Origin: Tepidiforma thermophila | GTDB taxonomy: Bacteria > Chloroflexota > Dehalococcoidia > Tepidiformales > Tepidiformaceae | NCBI RefSeq assembly: GCF_002563855.1 | Contig: NZ_PDJQ01000001.1 | Coordinates: 372,001-436,000, forward strand | Length of the DNA: 64,000 bases | Direction of reading: 5' to 3' | Shown: piece by piece, positions 34,697-44,465 of the stretch | Position numbering within the stretch: the stretch's first letter is position 1 | How the letters are laid out: each line of letters begins with the position of its first letter | The notes under the pieces: model-generated | Database searches by the model: none | The model's input: the letters and a program-made list of their open reading frames with translations, nothing else | Told to the model about the DNA's origin: nothing | Made by a program: the position numbers and the translations under genes

Positions 34697-35404
34697 ATGG
34701 TTGCTGCGAGCGAACGCCACCCGAAGGTGCTGATCGTCGAGGACGAGGAGTCGCTCCTGTTCACCCTCGCCCACAATTTGAAGCGCGAAGGGTACCAGGT
34801 GCTGACCGCGGCGCGCGGCGACGACGGCCTGCGGCTGGCGCGGGAGAAGCAGCCGGACCTGATTGTGCTGGACGTGATGCTGCCGGGGATCGACGGCATC
34901 CAGGTGTGCCGGATGCTGCGGCGCGATTCGGATGTGCCGATCATCATGCTGACGGCGCTGGGCGGCGAAGGCGACCGGGTCGCCGGGCTCGACACGGGCG
35001 CGGACGACTACATGGCGAAGCCGTTCGGGATGCGGGAGCTGATGGCGCGAGTGCGGGCGCTGCTCCGGCGCTCGGGGCCGCGGGCGCAGCCGGACCTGGG
35101 GCCGAGCGTCATCGTCTCGGGCGACCTTGCACTCGACCGCGAGCGGCGGGAGGTGACGCGCAACGGGCGCGTCCTGCGGATGAAACCGAAAGAGTTCGAA
35201 CTCCTGCTATTCTTCGCGCAACACCCGGGAAAGGTGTTCACCCGGGAGCAGATCCTCGATGAAGTATGGGGCTACGACTTCTACGGCGGGCCGCGGACGG
35301 TTGACGTCCATGTGCGCTGGCTGCGCCAGAAGATCGAGGATGACCCGGCGAACCCGGCCCGGCTGCGCACCATCCGGGGGAGCGGCTACCTGTTCGAAGG
35401 CTAG
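34697..35404 (+). CDS. OmpR/PhoB-family response regulator
   Basis: 235 aa. Receiver domain 10-125: acidic pair VEDEES, phospho-Asp in LIVLDVMLPG, Thr in MLTALGG and Lys in YMAKPFG. The C-terminal winged helix (~135-233) is of OmpR type: KPKEFELLLFFAQHPGKVF, GPRTVDVHVRWLRQKIE, RTIRGSGYLF. It is transcribed with the histidine kinase starting 3 nt after its stop. The PhoR-like partner suggests control of phosphate or envelope genes; the regulon is not visible here. Confidence 0.95.
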   Translation: MVAASERHPKVLIVEDEESLLFTLAHNLKREGYQVLTAARGDDGLRLAREKQPDLIVLDVMLPGIDGIQVCRMLRRDSDVPIIMLTALGGEGDRVAGLDTGADDYMAKPFGMRELMARVRALLRRSGPRAQPDLGPSVIVSGDLALDRERREVTRNGRVLRMKPKEFELLLFFAQHPGKVFTREQILDEVWGYDFYGGPRTVDVHVRWLRQKIEDDPANPARLRTIRGSGYLFEG

Positions 35405-35407
35405 GCC

Positions 35408-36766
35408 ATGAGCCGGGACCTTGCGGCCCGGGGCGCGGCGATTGCGCTCGTCGCGGCAGTGGTCGGCTTTCTGCTCGGGCTGATCAGCGATGGGCCGGGC
35501 TGGCGTGAGGTCGCGGTGTTCCTGCTGACAGCGGCGGCCGGGGGCGCCGTCGGGTATGTGGCCTTCTGGCGGCCGTCGCGGGCCGTACGGACGGTGGTCG
35601 AGGCGGCGGAGCGGATCGCGGAAGGCGAGCTGGCCCAGCGGGTGCCGGATGAGCCGGGGCCGGCGGGCGACCTGACCCGGGCCTTCAACGTGATGGCAGG
35701 GCGGGTGGCGACGCTGTTCGAGAGTGTGGCGTTCGAGCATGCGCGGCTGGAGGCTGTCTTCGATGCCTCCTCGGACCCGATGGCCGCGCTGAGCGCCGAC
35801 ACGACGGTGAGGTTCCTGAACCCGGCAGCGGCGCAGCTCTTCGGCACGTCGATGGCGGACGCCATCGGCCGGCGGCTGATTGAAGTGGCGCGGGACTACG
35901 AGCTGGAGGCGCTTGTCGAGCGGGCCGCGGCCGAGGGCCGGGGGCAGACGGCGATCACCCGGTTCGGGCCGCGGCGGGTGCCGCTCCGGGCGGCGGCCCT
36001 GCCGATCCGCGAAGGCGGCGACTGGGCGGTCCTGCTCATCCTTACTGACCTGACCGAAGTGCAGCGGCTGGACCAGGTGCGGCGGGACTTTGTGAGCAAC
36101 GTGTCGCACGAGCTGCGGACGCCGCTGGCCTCGATCCGGGCGCTGGTCGAGACGCTGGCCGATGGGGTGGAGCCCGGGGAGGCGCCGGAGTTCTACGGGC
36201 GGATCCTGCGGCAGGTGGACCGGCTGACGACGCTGGTGAACGAGCTGCTCGACCTGTCGCGGATCGAATCGGGCGCCATGCCGCTGAAGCCGGAGCCGGT
36301 CTCGGTGGGCGAGGTGCTGGCCGAGGCCGCGAGCCTGCTGCAGACCCGGGCCGAAGCGGGCGATGTGACGATCATCGTGGAGGGGACGGACCTCGAGGTG
36401 GAGGCCGACCGTGCGGCGCTCCTGCGGGTGGCGACCAACCTGCTCGATAACGCCGTGAAGTGGTCGCCGCCGGGCGGGCGGGTGTGGGCGCAGGCCGCCG
36501 ATGAAGGCGAACTCGTCGCGATTTCGGTGAAGGACGAGGGCCCGGGCATCCCGGAGCAGGACCTGCCGCGGGTGTTCGAGCGGTTCTTCAAGTCGGATGC
36601 CTCGCGGGCGAACGCGGGAGTGGGGCTGGGGCTGGCGATTGTGAAGCACCTGGTGCGGGCGCACGGCGGGACGGCGACGGTCGAGAGCACGCCGGGGCAC
36701 GGGGCGCTCTTTACGGTGCGGCTGCCGAAGCGGTTCATCGGGCGGCGGCGCGACGTGCCGGGCTGA
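35408..36766 (+). CDS. PhoR-like sensor histidine kinase
   Basis: 452 aa. Two N-terminal transmembrane helices (~7-27, ~36-54) with almost no extracellular loop, a HAMP segment (~58-110), a PAS domain (~115-220: LEAVFDASSDPMAALS), HisKA with FVSNVSHELRTPLAS, and HATPase_c with NLLDNAVKWS, DEGPGIPE and GVGLGLAIVKH. The short periplasmic part means the stimulus is probably sensed in the membrane, by PAS, or via a partner, as in PhoR. It is co-transcribed with the response regulator. Confidence 0.95.
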   Translation: MSRDLAARGAAIALVAAVVGFLLGLISDGPGWREVAVFLLTAAAGGAVGYVAFWRPSRAVRTVVEAAERIAEGELAQRVPDEPGPAGDLTRAFNVMAGRVATLFESVAFEHARLEAVFDASSDPMAALSADTTVRFLNPAAAQLFGTSMADAIGRRLIEVARDYELEALVERAAAEGRGQTAITRFGPRRVPLRAAALPIREGGDWAVLLILTDLTEVQRLDQVRRDFVSNVSHELRTPLASIRALVETLADGVEPGEAPEFYGRILRQVDRLTTLVNELLDLSRIESGAMPLKPEPVSVGEVLAEAASLLQTRAEAGDVTIIVEGTDLEVEADRAALLRVATNLLDNAVKWSPPGGRVWAQAADEGELVAISVKDEGPGIPEQDLPRVFERFFKSDASRANAGVGLGLAIVKHLVRAHGGTATVESTPGHGALFTVRLPKRFIGRRRDVPG

Positions 36767-36838
36767 CGAGGGGGAACAATCCGGCCGGCGGCGGCGTCCC
36801 TCCCTGCAGCAGGACATCCTGCGGCGGGGGTACCGACG

Positions 36839-38284
36839 ATGGGCCGCACGACGTTTCGCGGAAAGTTCCGGGCAGGGGTGCTCGCCGGGGCCGTCACGGC
36901 GGGGCTGGCCGCAGCAGCGCTGGCAGCCGGGACGCGGGCGGATGGCCCGGGAGCCGAGGCAACACCGACGCCGACGGTCACGGCGACCGTTACGGCGACG
37001 CCGACGCCTCCCGTCCCCGTTCCGACGCCGACCCCGTGGGGGCCGCCGCCGCGTCCGAATCCGCCGGGACCGCCGGCGGACGACTGGGTCGGGTTCGGAC
37101 CGGTCGATGCCGCGCCGGTCCGGGTGCGCACCGGCGACGGCGACTGCCTCAACCTGCGCTCCCTCCCCGGCACGGCGGGGCCGGGGCCGCGGCAGTGCGC
37201 CCCGGACGGGACGCTGCTCTGGCTGCGCGGTGCGGCGGTTGAGGCGGACGGCGAGACGTGGCGGTATGCGCTCGGGATGGGCTGGGTGGCCGTGCGCTAC
37301 ACGGTGCCCGCGCCCGATGCGCCCCGCGGGTTCGGACCGTTCAGGACGGCGACGGTGCTCGGCACCGACGACGGGAGCTGGACACAGGCCGCGGAGGTGA
37401 CGCCCGACGGCAGGGTGCAGGTGCGCGGGGGAGCCTGGCTCCCCTTCAACGCGGCATGGGCCGCGGTGCGGCCGTCGCCGCTGGCGCCCTCCGGGCGATA
37501 CATCGCCTTCCAGGACCACTTCGACGGGCCGGCGGGAGGGGAGGTGGTCGACCTCGCGACGGGCGAACGGGTCCCGCTCGGGAAGGCCATGCCGCTGCTC
37601 TGGGGGCCGGGAGACCGGCTGGCGGTGCGGCTGCCGGATGCCTGCGACGCCTGCCCGGGTGCGATCGGCTGGACAGCGCCGCCGTTCGACGAGGTGACGC
37701 CCGTTCCGGCGGCGGTTGCGTGGAACCTGGCGTGGCTGCCGGACGGCAGCGGATTCGTGACCTGGTCGGCGGAGCTGGGGCTGCGGGCGGTCGGGCTCGA
37801 TGGTTCGGAACGTTCGATCCCCCTCGCCCTGGGCAGCGACGAATGGCCGGGCGAACTGTCGGTTTCGCCCTCGGGGCGCAGGGTGCTGGCCGTGCCGTTC
37901 GCGGGCCCGGTCCGGGTCATCGACCTGCAGACGGGCGAGGTGCAGCGCATCGAGCGGCCGCAGCCGGCGATTGTCGGCGGCCGCTGCGGCGGGAGCCCGG
38001 GGCTGACGTCGGCATGGGCCGACGACGACACGGTCGCGTGGCACGAGGAGGGGCTGGACCGCCAGCGGAACGGCATTTGGGTGGTCAACCTGCGCACGGG
38101 CGAGCGGCAGGTGTACCCGTTCCAGGCGGTGCTGGAGCTGCGGCCGGCGGGGCGCGGGCTCCTGGCCTTTACCGCTGCAGACTACTCTCCAGCGGAGCGG
38201 GTGCCGCCGGTGAGCTGGCTGCTGGACCCCGGGAGCGGGCTGGCGTGGCCGGTGACGGCCGGGATGTTCGCGGCGTGGCGCTGA
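36839..38284 (+). CDS. Secreted SH3-like / beta-propeller protein
   Basis: 481 aa. N-terminal signal peptide (GVLAGAVTAGLAAAALAAG), then a Thr/Pro-rich spacer (~40-75). An SH3b-like block follows (VRVRTGDGDCLNLRSLPG ... WRYALGMGWVAVRY, ~95-160). The remainder is a WD40/TolB-like propeller with repeated blades (LAWLPDGSGFVTW, LSVSPSGRRVLAV, VWVVNLRTGER). It is probably cell-surface or secreted. It follows the two-component genes but has its own leader. No enzymatic motif is evident. Confidence 0.75.
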   Translation: MGRTTFRGKFRAGVLAGAVTAGLAAAALAAGTRADGPGAEATPTPTVTATVTATPTPPVPVPTPTPWGPPPRPNPPGPPADDWVGFGPVDAAPVRVRTGDGDCLNLRSLPGTAGPGPRQCAPDGTLLWLRGAAVEADGETWRYALGMGWVAVRYTVPAPDAPRGFGPFRTATVLGTDDGSWTQAAEVTPDGRVQVRGGAWLPFNAAWAAVRPSPLAPSGRYIAFQDHFDGPAGGEVVDLATGERVPLGKAMPLLWGPGDRLAVRLPDACDACPGAIGWTAPPFDEVTPVPAAVAWNLAWLPDGSGFVTWSAELGLRAVGLDGSERSIPLALGSDEWPGELSVSPSGRRVLAVPFAGPVRVIDLQTGEVQRIERPQPAIVGGRCGGSPGLTSAWADDDTVAWHEEGLDRQRNGIWVVNLRTGERQVYPFQAVLELRPAGRGLLAFTAADYSPAERVPPVSWLLDPGSGLAWPVTAGMFAAWR

Positions 38285-38454
38285 TCGGCGGGGCGTGCCG
38301 GCGCGTACCTGCTGATGCGGGGCCGGCAGCGGGCCGCCCGGCCGACCTCCAGCGCTGCCGGCCCCGCAATCGCCGTGCATCTTGACGGCGCCGGGCAGGG
38401 TAGCGAAGAATCCGCCATCCGGTGCGGGCACGTCCCGCGCCGGCGGGAGGCAAG

Positions 38455-38847
38455 ATGTCCGGCATCTTCAAAGAGTTCCGGGATTTCGTGCTGCGGGGCA
38501 ATGTGCTCGACCTCGCGGTAGCGGTCGTCATCGGGGCGGCGTTCACGACGGTCGTGAACTCGCTCGTGGCGAACGTGCTGACGCCGTTCATCGCTGCGAT
38601 TATTGGCCAGCCGAGCTTCGGGGAGATCAACTTCGACATCGGCGACGCCACGATCGAGATTGGGCTGTTCTTCGAGGCGGTGGTGAACTTCCTGATCGTG
38701 GCGGCGGTCATCTTCTTCTTCGTCATCAAACCGGTGAACCTGCTCCTCGAGCGAAGGAAGCGGGGCGAGGCGCCGGCCGACCTGCCGACGCCCGAGGATA
38801 TCCAGCTCCTGCGGGAGATCCGGGACCTGCTGAAGGAGCGGCCGTAG
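38455..38847 (+). CDS. mscL: Large-conductance mechanosensitive channel
   Basis: 130 aa, of normal MscL length. The N-terminal amphipathic helix MSGIFKEFRDFVLRGNVLDL is followed by TM1 (AVAVVIGAAFTTVVNSLVA), a periplasmic loop, TM2 (LIVAAVIFFFVIKPVN) and a cytoplasmic helix. It forms a pentameric emergency valve in osmotic downshock. The start is fixed by a Shine-Dalgarno (GGGAGG) 5 nt upstream of ATG 38455 and by the family N-terminus; an in-frame extension to 38422 is unlikely. Confidence 0.96.
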   Translation: MSGIFKEFRDFVLRGNVLDLAVAVVIGAAFTTVVNSLVANVLTPFIAAIIGQPSFGEINFDIGDATIEIGLFFEAVVNFLIVAAVIFFFVIKPVNLLLERRKRGEAPADLPTPEDIQLLREIRDLLKERP

Positions 38848-38876
38848 CGGTTCGCCACAGGGCCATGGGAATGGAG

Positions 38877-38882
38877 TAGACT
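38877..38882 (+). promoter_or_regulatory. -10-like TAGACT upstream of the alcohol dehydrogenase
   Basis: TAGACT lies 41 nt before ATG 38924. The leader holds a strong GAAGGAGG Shine-Dalgarno. Confidence 0.4.
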
Positions 38883-38923
38883 CCGCGCGCCGATTCGGCA
38901 GCAGGAGAAGGAGGACTCTGCCC

Positions 38924-40006
38924 ATGAAAGCCGCGGTGTTCCACGGGGCGCACCAGCCGCTCACCATCGAAGACGTCGAGATCGACCGGCCGCGGGGCCG
39001 GGAGGTGATCGTCCGGACGGTCGCGTCGGGCGTGTGCCACAGCGACCTGCATTTCGTCGACGGGCTCTACCCGCTGCAGGCGCCGGCCATCCTCGGCCAC
39101 GAGGCCGCGGGCATCGTGGAGGAAGTCGGCGACCAGGTGACCTACGTGAAGCCGGGCGACCACGTGATCTGCTGCCTGAGCGTGTTTTGCGGGCACTGCG
39201 AGATGTGCGTGAGCGGGCGTCCGAACCTGTGCCGGGCCCCAAGCCGGCAGCGGAGCGCGGACATGCCGCCGAAGCTGACCTGGCGGGGGACGCCGGTGGT
39301 GCAGTTTGCGAACCTGGGCGCCTACGCGGAGAAGATGCTCGTCCACGAGAACGCGATCGTGAAGATCCGGGAGGATATGCCGCTGGCCGCGGCCGCGCTG
39401 ATCGGCTGCGGGGTGACAACGGGCGTCGGGGCCGTGCTGAACACGGCGAAGATGGAGCCGGGGGCCTCGGTGGCGGTGTTCGGGTGCGGCGGCGTGGGGC
39501 TGGCGGCGATCCAGGGGGCGCGCATCGGCGGCGCCCGGATGATCATCGCGGTCGACACGGTGGAATCGAAGCTGGCGAAGGCGAAGGAGCTGGGCGCGAC
39601 CCACGTGGTCGATGCGTCGAGCCGCGACCCGGTGGAGGCGATCCGGGAGATCTCGGGCGGGGGCGTGGAGTACTCGTTCGAGGCGATCGGGCTGAAGCGG
39701 GCCGCGGAGCAGGCGTTCGAGTGCCTTGCCATCGGCGGGACGGCCACAATCATCGGGATGATCCCGGTGGGCCAGAAGGTGGAGCTGGATGGGCCGAGCT
39801 TCCTCCAGGAGAAGAAGATCCAGGGCTCGGCGATGGGTTCGAACCGGTTCCTGCGGGACATGCCGCGGTATGTGGAGTTCTACATGCAGGGGCGGCTGAA
39901 GCTGGACGAGATGATCACCCGCACGGGCCGGCTGGAGGACGTGAACGATGCGTTCCGGGCGATGAAAGCCGGCGAGGTGGCCCGGACGGTGCTGCTCTTC
40001 GACTGA
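38924..40006 (+). CDS. Zinc-dependent alcohol dehydrogenase (MDR family)
   Basis: 360 aa. Catalytic zinc ligands are in GVCHSDLH and GHEAAG; the structural zinc site is the four-Cys lobe CGHCEMCVSGRPNLC. The Rossmann motif is GCGGVGLAA, with an Asp in IIAVDTVESK that favours NAD over NADP. It is close to class III/long-chain MDR dehydrogenases. It is monocistronic between mscL and the convergent groEL, closed by a hairpin terminator. The natural alcohol is unknown. Confidence 0.95.
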   Translation: MKAAVFHGAHQPLTIEDVEIDRPRGREVIVRTVASGVCHSDLHFVDGLYPLQAPAILGHEAAGIVEEVGDQVTYVKPGDHVICCLSVFCGHCEMCVSGRPNLCRAPSRQRSADMPPKLTWRGTPVVQFANLGAYAEKMLVHENAIVKIREDMPLAAAALIGCGVTTGVGAVLNTAKMEPGASVAVFGCGGVGLAAIQGARIGGARMIIAVDTVESKLAKAKELGATHVVDASSRDPVEAIREISGGGVEYSFEAIGLKRAAEQAFECLAIGGTATIIGMIPVGQKVELDGPSFLQEKKIQGSAMGSNRFLRDMPRYVEFYMQGRLKLDEMITRTGRLEDVNDAFRAMKAGEVARTVLLFD

Positions 40007-40034
40007 GCGGCGGCGGCCGGCGGAGACGAACACG

Positions 40035-40062
40035 CCGGCCCCGGTCGTGCGACCGGGGCCGG
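40035..40062. terminator. Bidirectional hairpin between adh and groEL
   Basis: Perfect inverted repeat CCGGCCCCGGTCG-TG-CGACCGGGGCCGG, 13-bp arms, between the convergent stops at 40006 and 40092. No T-run follows, so it may be a strong-stem terminator or need Rho. Confidence 0.7.
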
Positions 40063-40091
40063 TTCGTGATGCCCCTCCGGGGGCGCTGGAG

Positions 40092-41747
<1,656 letters not shown>

Positions 41748-41797
41748 TCAGCGGCGGGCGAAGACCCGGGCTGCGCGCCCCCCGAGAGTGGCGGCCG

Positions 41798-42124
41798 TTA
41801 GTATTCGACCTTGCAGAGGATGTCCTTCTCGTTGAGGACGATGTAATCCTGGCCGTCGATCTTGACGTCGGTGCCGGTGTACTTGGCGTAGAGGATGCGG
41901 TCGCCGACGGCGATGTCCATGGGGACGCGCTTGCCGTTTTCATCGAGGCGGCCGGGGCCGACGGCAACGACTTCGCCCTGCTGCGGCTTCTCCTTGGCGG
42001 TATCGGGGATCACGAGGCCGCTGGCGGTGATTTCTTCCTGCTTGAGGGGGACGATGACGACGCGGTCAGCGAGGGGGATGAGCTTGGACTTGGTCTCCGT
42101 CTTGGTCGCGGTCTTGGCAGCCAT
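41798..42124 (-). CDS. groS: Co-chaperonin GroES
   Basis: 108 aa, ~10 longer than typical because of a Lys/Thr N-terminal tail ([14 protein letters not shown]). The core is [22 protein letters not shown], with the mobile loop, [11 protein letters not shown], and [13 protein letters not shown]. It caps the GroEL ring. A Shine-Dalgarno TAGGAGG lies upstream of ATG 42124; the frame to 42178 is rejected. The CIRCE operator is 56 nt upstream. Confidence 0.97.
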   Translation of the reverse strand: MAAKTATKTETKSKLIPLADRVVIVPLKQEEITASGLVIPDTAKEKPQQGEVVAVGPGRLDENGKRVPMDIAVGDRILYAKYTGTDVKIDGQDYIVLNEKDILCKVEY

Positions 42125-42179
42125 GGGGTATGCGTTTCCTCCTATGGGTTGCTGCTGGTGTGAGGGTAGCGTGCGCATA

Positions 42180-42206
42180 TTAGCACTCGCAACGGGAGAG
42201 TGCTAG
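42180..42206. promoter_or_regulatory. CIRCE operator (HrcA site) of groES-groEL
   Basis: TTAGCACTC - 9 nt - GAGTGCTAG, matching the CIRCE consensus with one mismatch at the final base. On the minus strand a TAATAT -10-like box overlaps its end. HrcA would bind here and repress groES-groEL except under heat stress. hrcA itself is not in the window. Confidence 0.93.
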
Positions 42207-42374
42207 AGGGGTGCGGTCGACGGGCCGCCCGGGAGCGGCGGCCCCGGTGGGGCTTTGCGGCTGGCCGGGTCAGGTCGGATATTGCAAACCGCGAGTACCT
42301 TTGATACGGTTCGAGCAGCCTGGAGCGGAAGCCATGCAGCGGAAGCTCCAGAGCCCTTCAAAGGACCTGGGGCG

Positions 42375-43016
42375 ATGCGAGTCTCAAGAACTGTTCTGCT
42401 ACGGAGCATCCTGGCGGCGGGCGGGGGCCTGGCGGCCCTGAGCGGGATTGCGGCGGTGCTCGGCATTGGTGGCCCCGGCACAGGCTCGGCTGCCTGCCCA
42501 CCTGCGCCAGCGGGGGTCACGGTGGCAGCCTCGGGCGCGGTGGAATCGCTCGGTCTCCTGCCGGAGCTGGCCGACGCGGCGGCTGCCGAACGCCCCGGGG
42601 CCATCGATGCGGCGGGCCTGCCGCTGCGGCTGGAGGGCCTGGAGCCGGTGCCGGGATTTTCGGTGCGGTCGGTGGAGGTGCGAACGGCGGCCGGGGCGAC
42701 GCACGTGCGTGCATTCCTCGAGGACCCGGTCCAGCGCCGGGGGCTGCGCATTGCCGCATGGACCCAGTGCGGCGGGGTGACGCTGGTCCGGCCGGCATCG
42801 AGCCCGGTGGTACGGGAGCTCGACCTCGATATCCACGGCTGGGCGTTCCGGGCATTCGTGCCATCGGAGCGCGTGGCGGGCGGGTTCGGCCCGCGGGAGG
42901 CGTGGGCCGCGTCCGGGCAATGGGTCGTGGCGGCGGAGGGGACGGGGTTCACGTCGGATGGCGCGTTCATCGCTGCACTGGAGGCGGTGGTCCGCGGCAC
43001 GGGGAGGGAGGGCTGA
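42375..43016 (+). CDS. Predicted exported protein, unknown
   Basis: 213 aa. A twin-segment N-terminus (MRVSRTVLLRSILAAGGGLAAL) is a signal peptide or anchor. The mature part contains GFSVRSVEVRTAAGATHVRAFL, AAWTQCGGVTLVRPASS and WAFRAFVPSE. Two Cys could form a disulfide. No family recognised. ATG 42375 is chosen over upstream frame starts because the signal peptide begins there. The stop is followed one base later by the next start, so it heads a unit with the gene at 43018. Confidence 0.65.
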   Translation: MRVSRTVLLRSILAAGGGLAALSGIAAVLGIGGPGTGSAACPPAPAGVTVAASGAVESLGLLPELADAAAAERPGAIDAAGLPLRLEGLEPVPGFSVRSVEVRTAAGATHVRAFLEDPVQRRGLRIAAWTQCGGVTLVRPASSPVVRELDLDIHGWAFRAFVPSERVAGGFGPREAWAASGQWVVAAEGTGFTSDGAFIAALEAVVRGTGREG

Positions 43017-43017
43017 T

Positions 43018-43623
43018 ATGGTTCCCGTAAGGAAACACCTGGCGCGGCGTGCTGGTTGGTTCGTCCAGTCCGGTTGTGCCAGATTTTCGACCGCGATTGC
43101 GGCCGTCGTGCTCGCCGCGCTGACCGCATCCACCGTCGCGGCCCATTACGGGTATGTACGGGCTCCGCTGGCAGCCAGCGCGACCGTCACCTCCGAGTGG
43201 AGTCACGGGAGCAGCTACGGCGAGCGGGCGCTCGACCTTTCCGCGAGCGGGGTGAGCGTCTATTCGAACCTGCAAAACCCAAGCTCTTCAGACTACCTCT
43301 ATTACGAGGTGTACAACTACCAGGGAACCAGCTCATGTCCGGGCAGCAAATTTCACCTGTATCGGCATACAGGAAACACGTACTACTACTACGGAACGGT
43401 GAATTACGTTCATCTCGGCGACCATTCCTTTCTCTGGGGACGGTCGGCCGACATTGCTCCCGGGCAGTCTGAAACGTGGTTGTACGTTGGTTACACCGTG
43501 GCGAGCTGCGGAAGTCCCGCGCATCTGCACTTCGGCCACCTCGCGAATGACGGGATCATCGAGTACATCAATCCGCCTCAAGGTTCTACGGTCTCGCCTT
43601 CGCAGCTGATCCTGTACTATTAG
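43018..43623 (+). CDS. Exported protein with a degenerate M23/LytM-like fold
   Basis: 201 aa. A signal peptide/TM is at ~20-45. ATSEW-type strands are followed by GERALDLSASG, where M23 enzymes have HxGxD, and SPAHLHFGH, which keeps the HxH of LytM. It is Tyr-rich (NTYYYYGTV). Coding GC is clearly lower than the neighbours, suggesting acquisition or fast evolution. A Shine-Dalgarno (GGGGAGGGAG) lies in the tail of the preceding gene. If it is a peptidase the first zinc ligand is altered; a peptidoglycan-binding role is equally possible. Confidence 0.65.
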   Translation: MVPVRKHLARRAGWFVQSGCARFSTAIAAVVLAALTASTVAAHYGYVRAPLAASATVTSEWSHGSSYGERALDLSASGVSVYSNLQNPSSSDYLYYEVYNYQGTSSCPGSKFHLYRHTGNTYYYYGTVNYVHLGDHSFLWGRSADIAPGQSETWLYVGYTVASCGSPAHLHFGHLANDGIIEYINPPQGSTVSPSQLILYY

Positions 43624-43704
43624 CGCTGGTCAGTACTGATGATTCCACGACTGGGCGGATTCAACGACGGGAGCACGCCAGGAATTTACGGAGGAACGGA
43701 GCGG

Positions 43705-44370
43705 ATGATGCGAATTCATCGGTGGATGCGGCGCGTGCCGCTGGTGCTGCTGGCGGCACTTGTCGCTGCCGGGGCCGCGGGCTGCTCGGACGATGACGAG
43801 GACGCAGCAAAGCCGGCAGCAACGCCAGCGGCGACGCCAACCGCAGGGGCGAGAGCGACAGCGACAGCGACGGCCGGGCCCGGGGGAAGCGCGACGGTGG
43901 AACCCTCGCTGCAGCCCGTGATCGACGCCCTCGTCTCCCGGGATTGGGCGCGGATTGCGCCGCTGCTGGCCCGGCGGGATGAGCCGTGCATCACCGAGGT
44001 GCGGATCGATACGGAGGCGCCGCCGTGCCCGGCGGGTGCGGCAGCGGGGACGCAAGTGCCGGTATTCCCCGCCGCGAGCTGCCACAACTTCGTGTACGAG
44101 CACGAGCTCGAAGGGCTGTTCGTGCGGCGCCCGGAAGGGTACCCGGCGCCGCAGGTGTACGGAATCTTCCGGCCGGGTGAGAAGCACCCGCGGGTCGAGC
44201 GGCTCCCGGTTGGGACACTCGGTGTCGTGTTCTCGGATGGTTCGCTCGCGTTCATGGTGATGGTGCGGGACGGGAAAGTGGTGAGCGCCGACTTCGGTTG
44301 CGGGGCGTCGGCGAGCGACATGGCGGCGCTGGTGCCGGTCGACGCGTGGCTGATGGCGCCCCCCCGTTGA
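43705..44370 (+). CDS. Predicted lipoprotein, unknown
   Basis: 221 aa. N-terminal basic residues, a hydrophobic stretch (LVLLAALVAAGAAGC) with a lipobox Cys, then an Asp-rich and Ala/Thr/Pro linker. A folded domain of ~150 residues follows (PVIDALVSRDWARIAPLLAR, CHNFVYEHELEG, LPVGTLGVVFSDGSLAFMVMV). Four Cys outside the lipobox could form disulfides. The Shine-Dalgarno GGAGG lies 9 nt before ATG 43705. Third exported product in a row, but separated by 80 nt. Confidence 0.7.
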   Translation: MMRIHRWMRRVPLVLLAALVAAGAAGCSDDDEDAAKPAATPAATPTAGARATATATAGPGGSATVEPSLQPVIDALVSRDWARIAPLLARRDEPCITEVRIDTEAPPCPAGAAAGTQVPVFPAASCHNFVYEHELEGLFVRRPEGYPAPQVYGIFRPGEKHPRVERLPVGTLGVVFSDGSLAFMVMVRDGKVVSADFGCGASASDMAALVPVDAWLMAPPR

Positions 44371-44401
44371 CGCGGACGGTTTCGCGAGCGCGCGCGTTCG
44401 C

Positions 44402-44444
44402 GCAGAATCGGCGTGGCCGGCCGGTCCCGGCGGGCCGATTCTGC
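44402..44444. terminator. Inverted repeat between the lipoprotein and crotonase genes
   Basis: GCAGAATCGGC pairs with GCCGATTCTGC: 11-bp perfect arms separated by 21 nt that contain a further GC-rich palindrome. It ends 21 nt before ATG 44466. It could terminate the upstream gene or form a leader structure of the crotonase gene; no T-run is present. Confidence 0.45.
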
Positions 44445-44465
44445 CTGTGAAAGGAAGCCCCTGCG

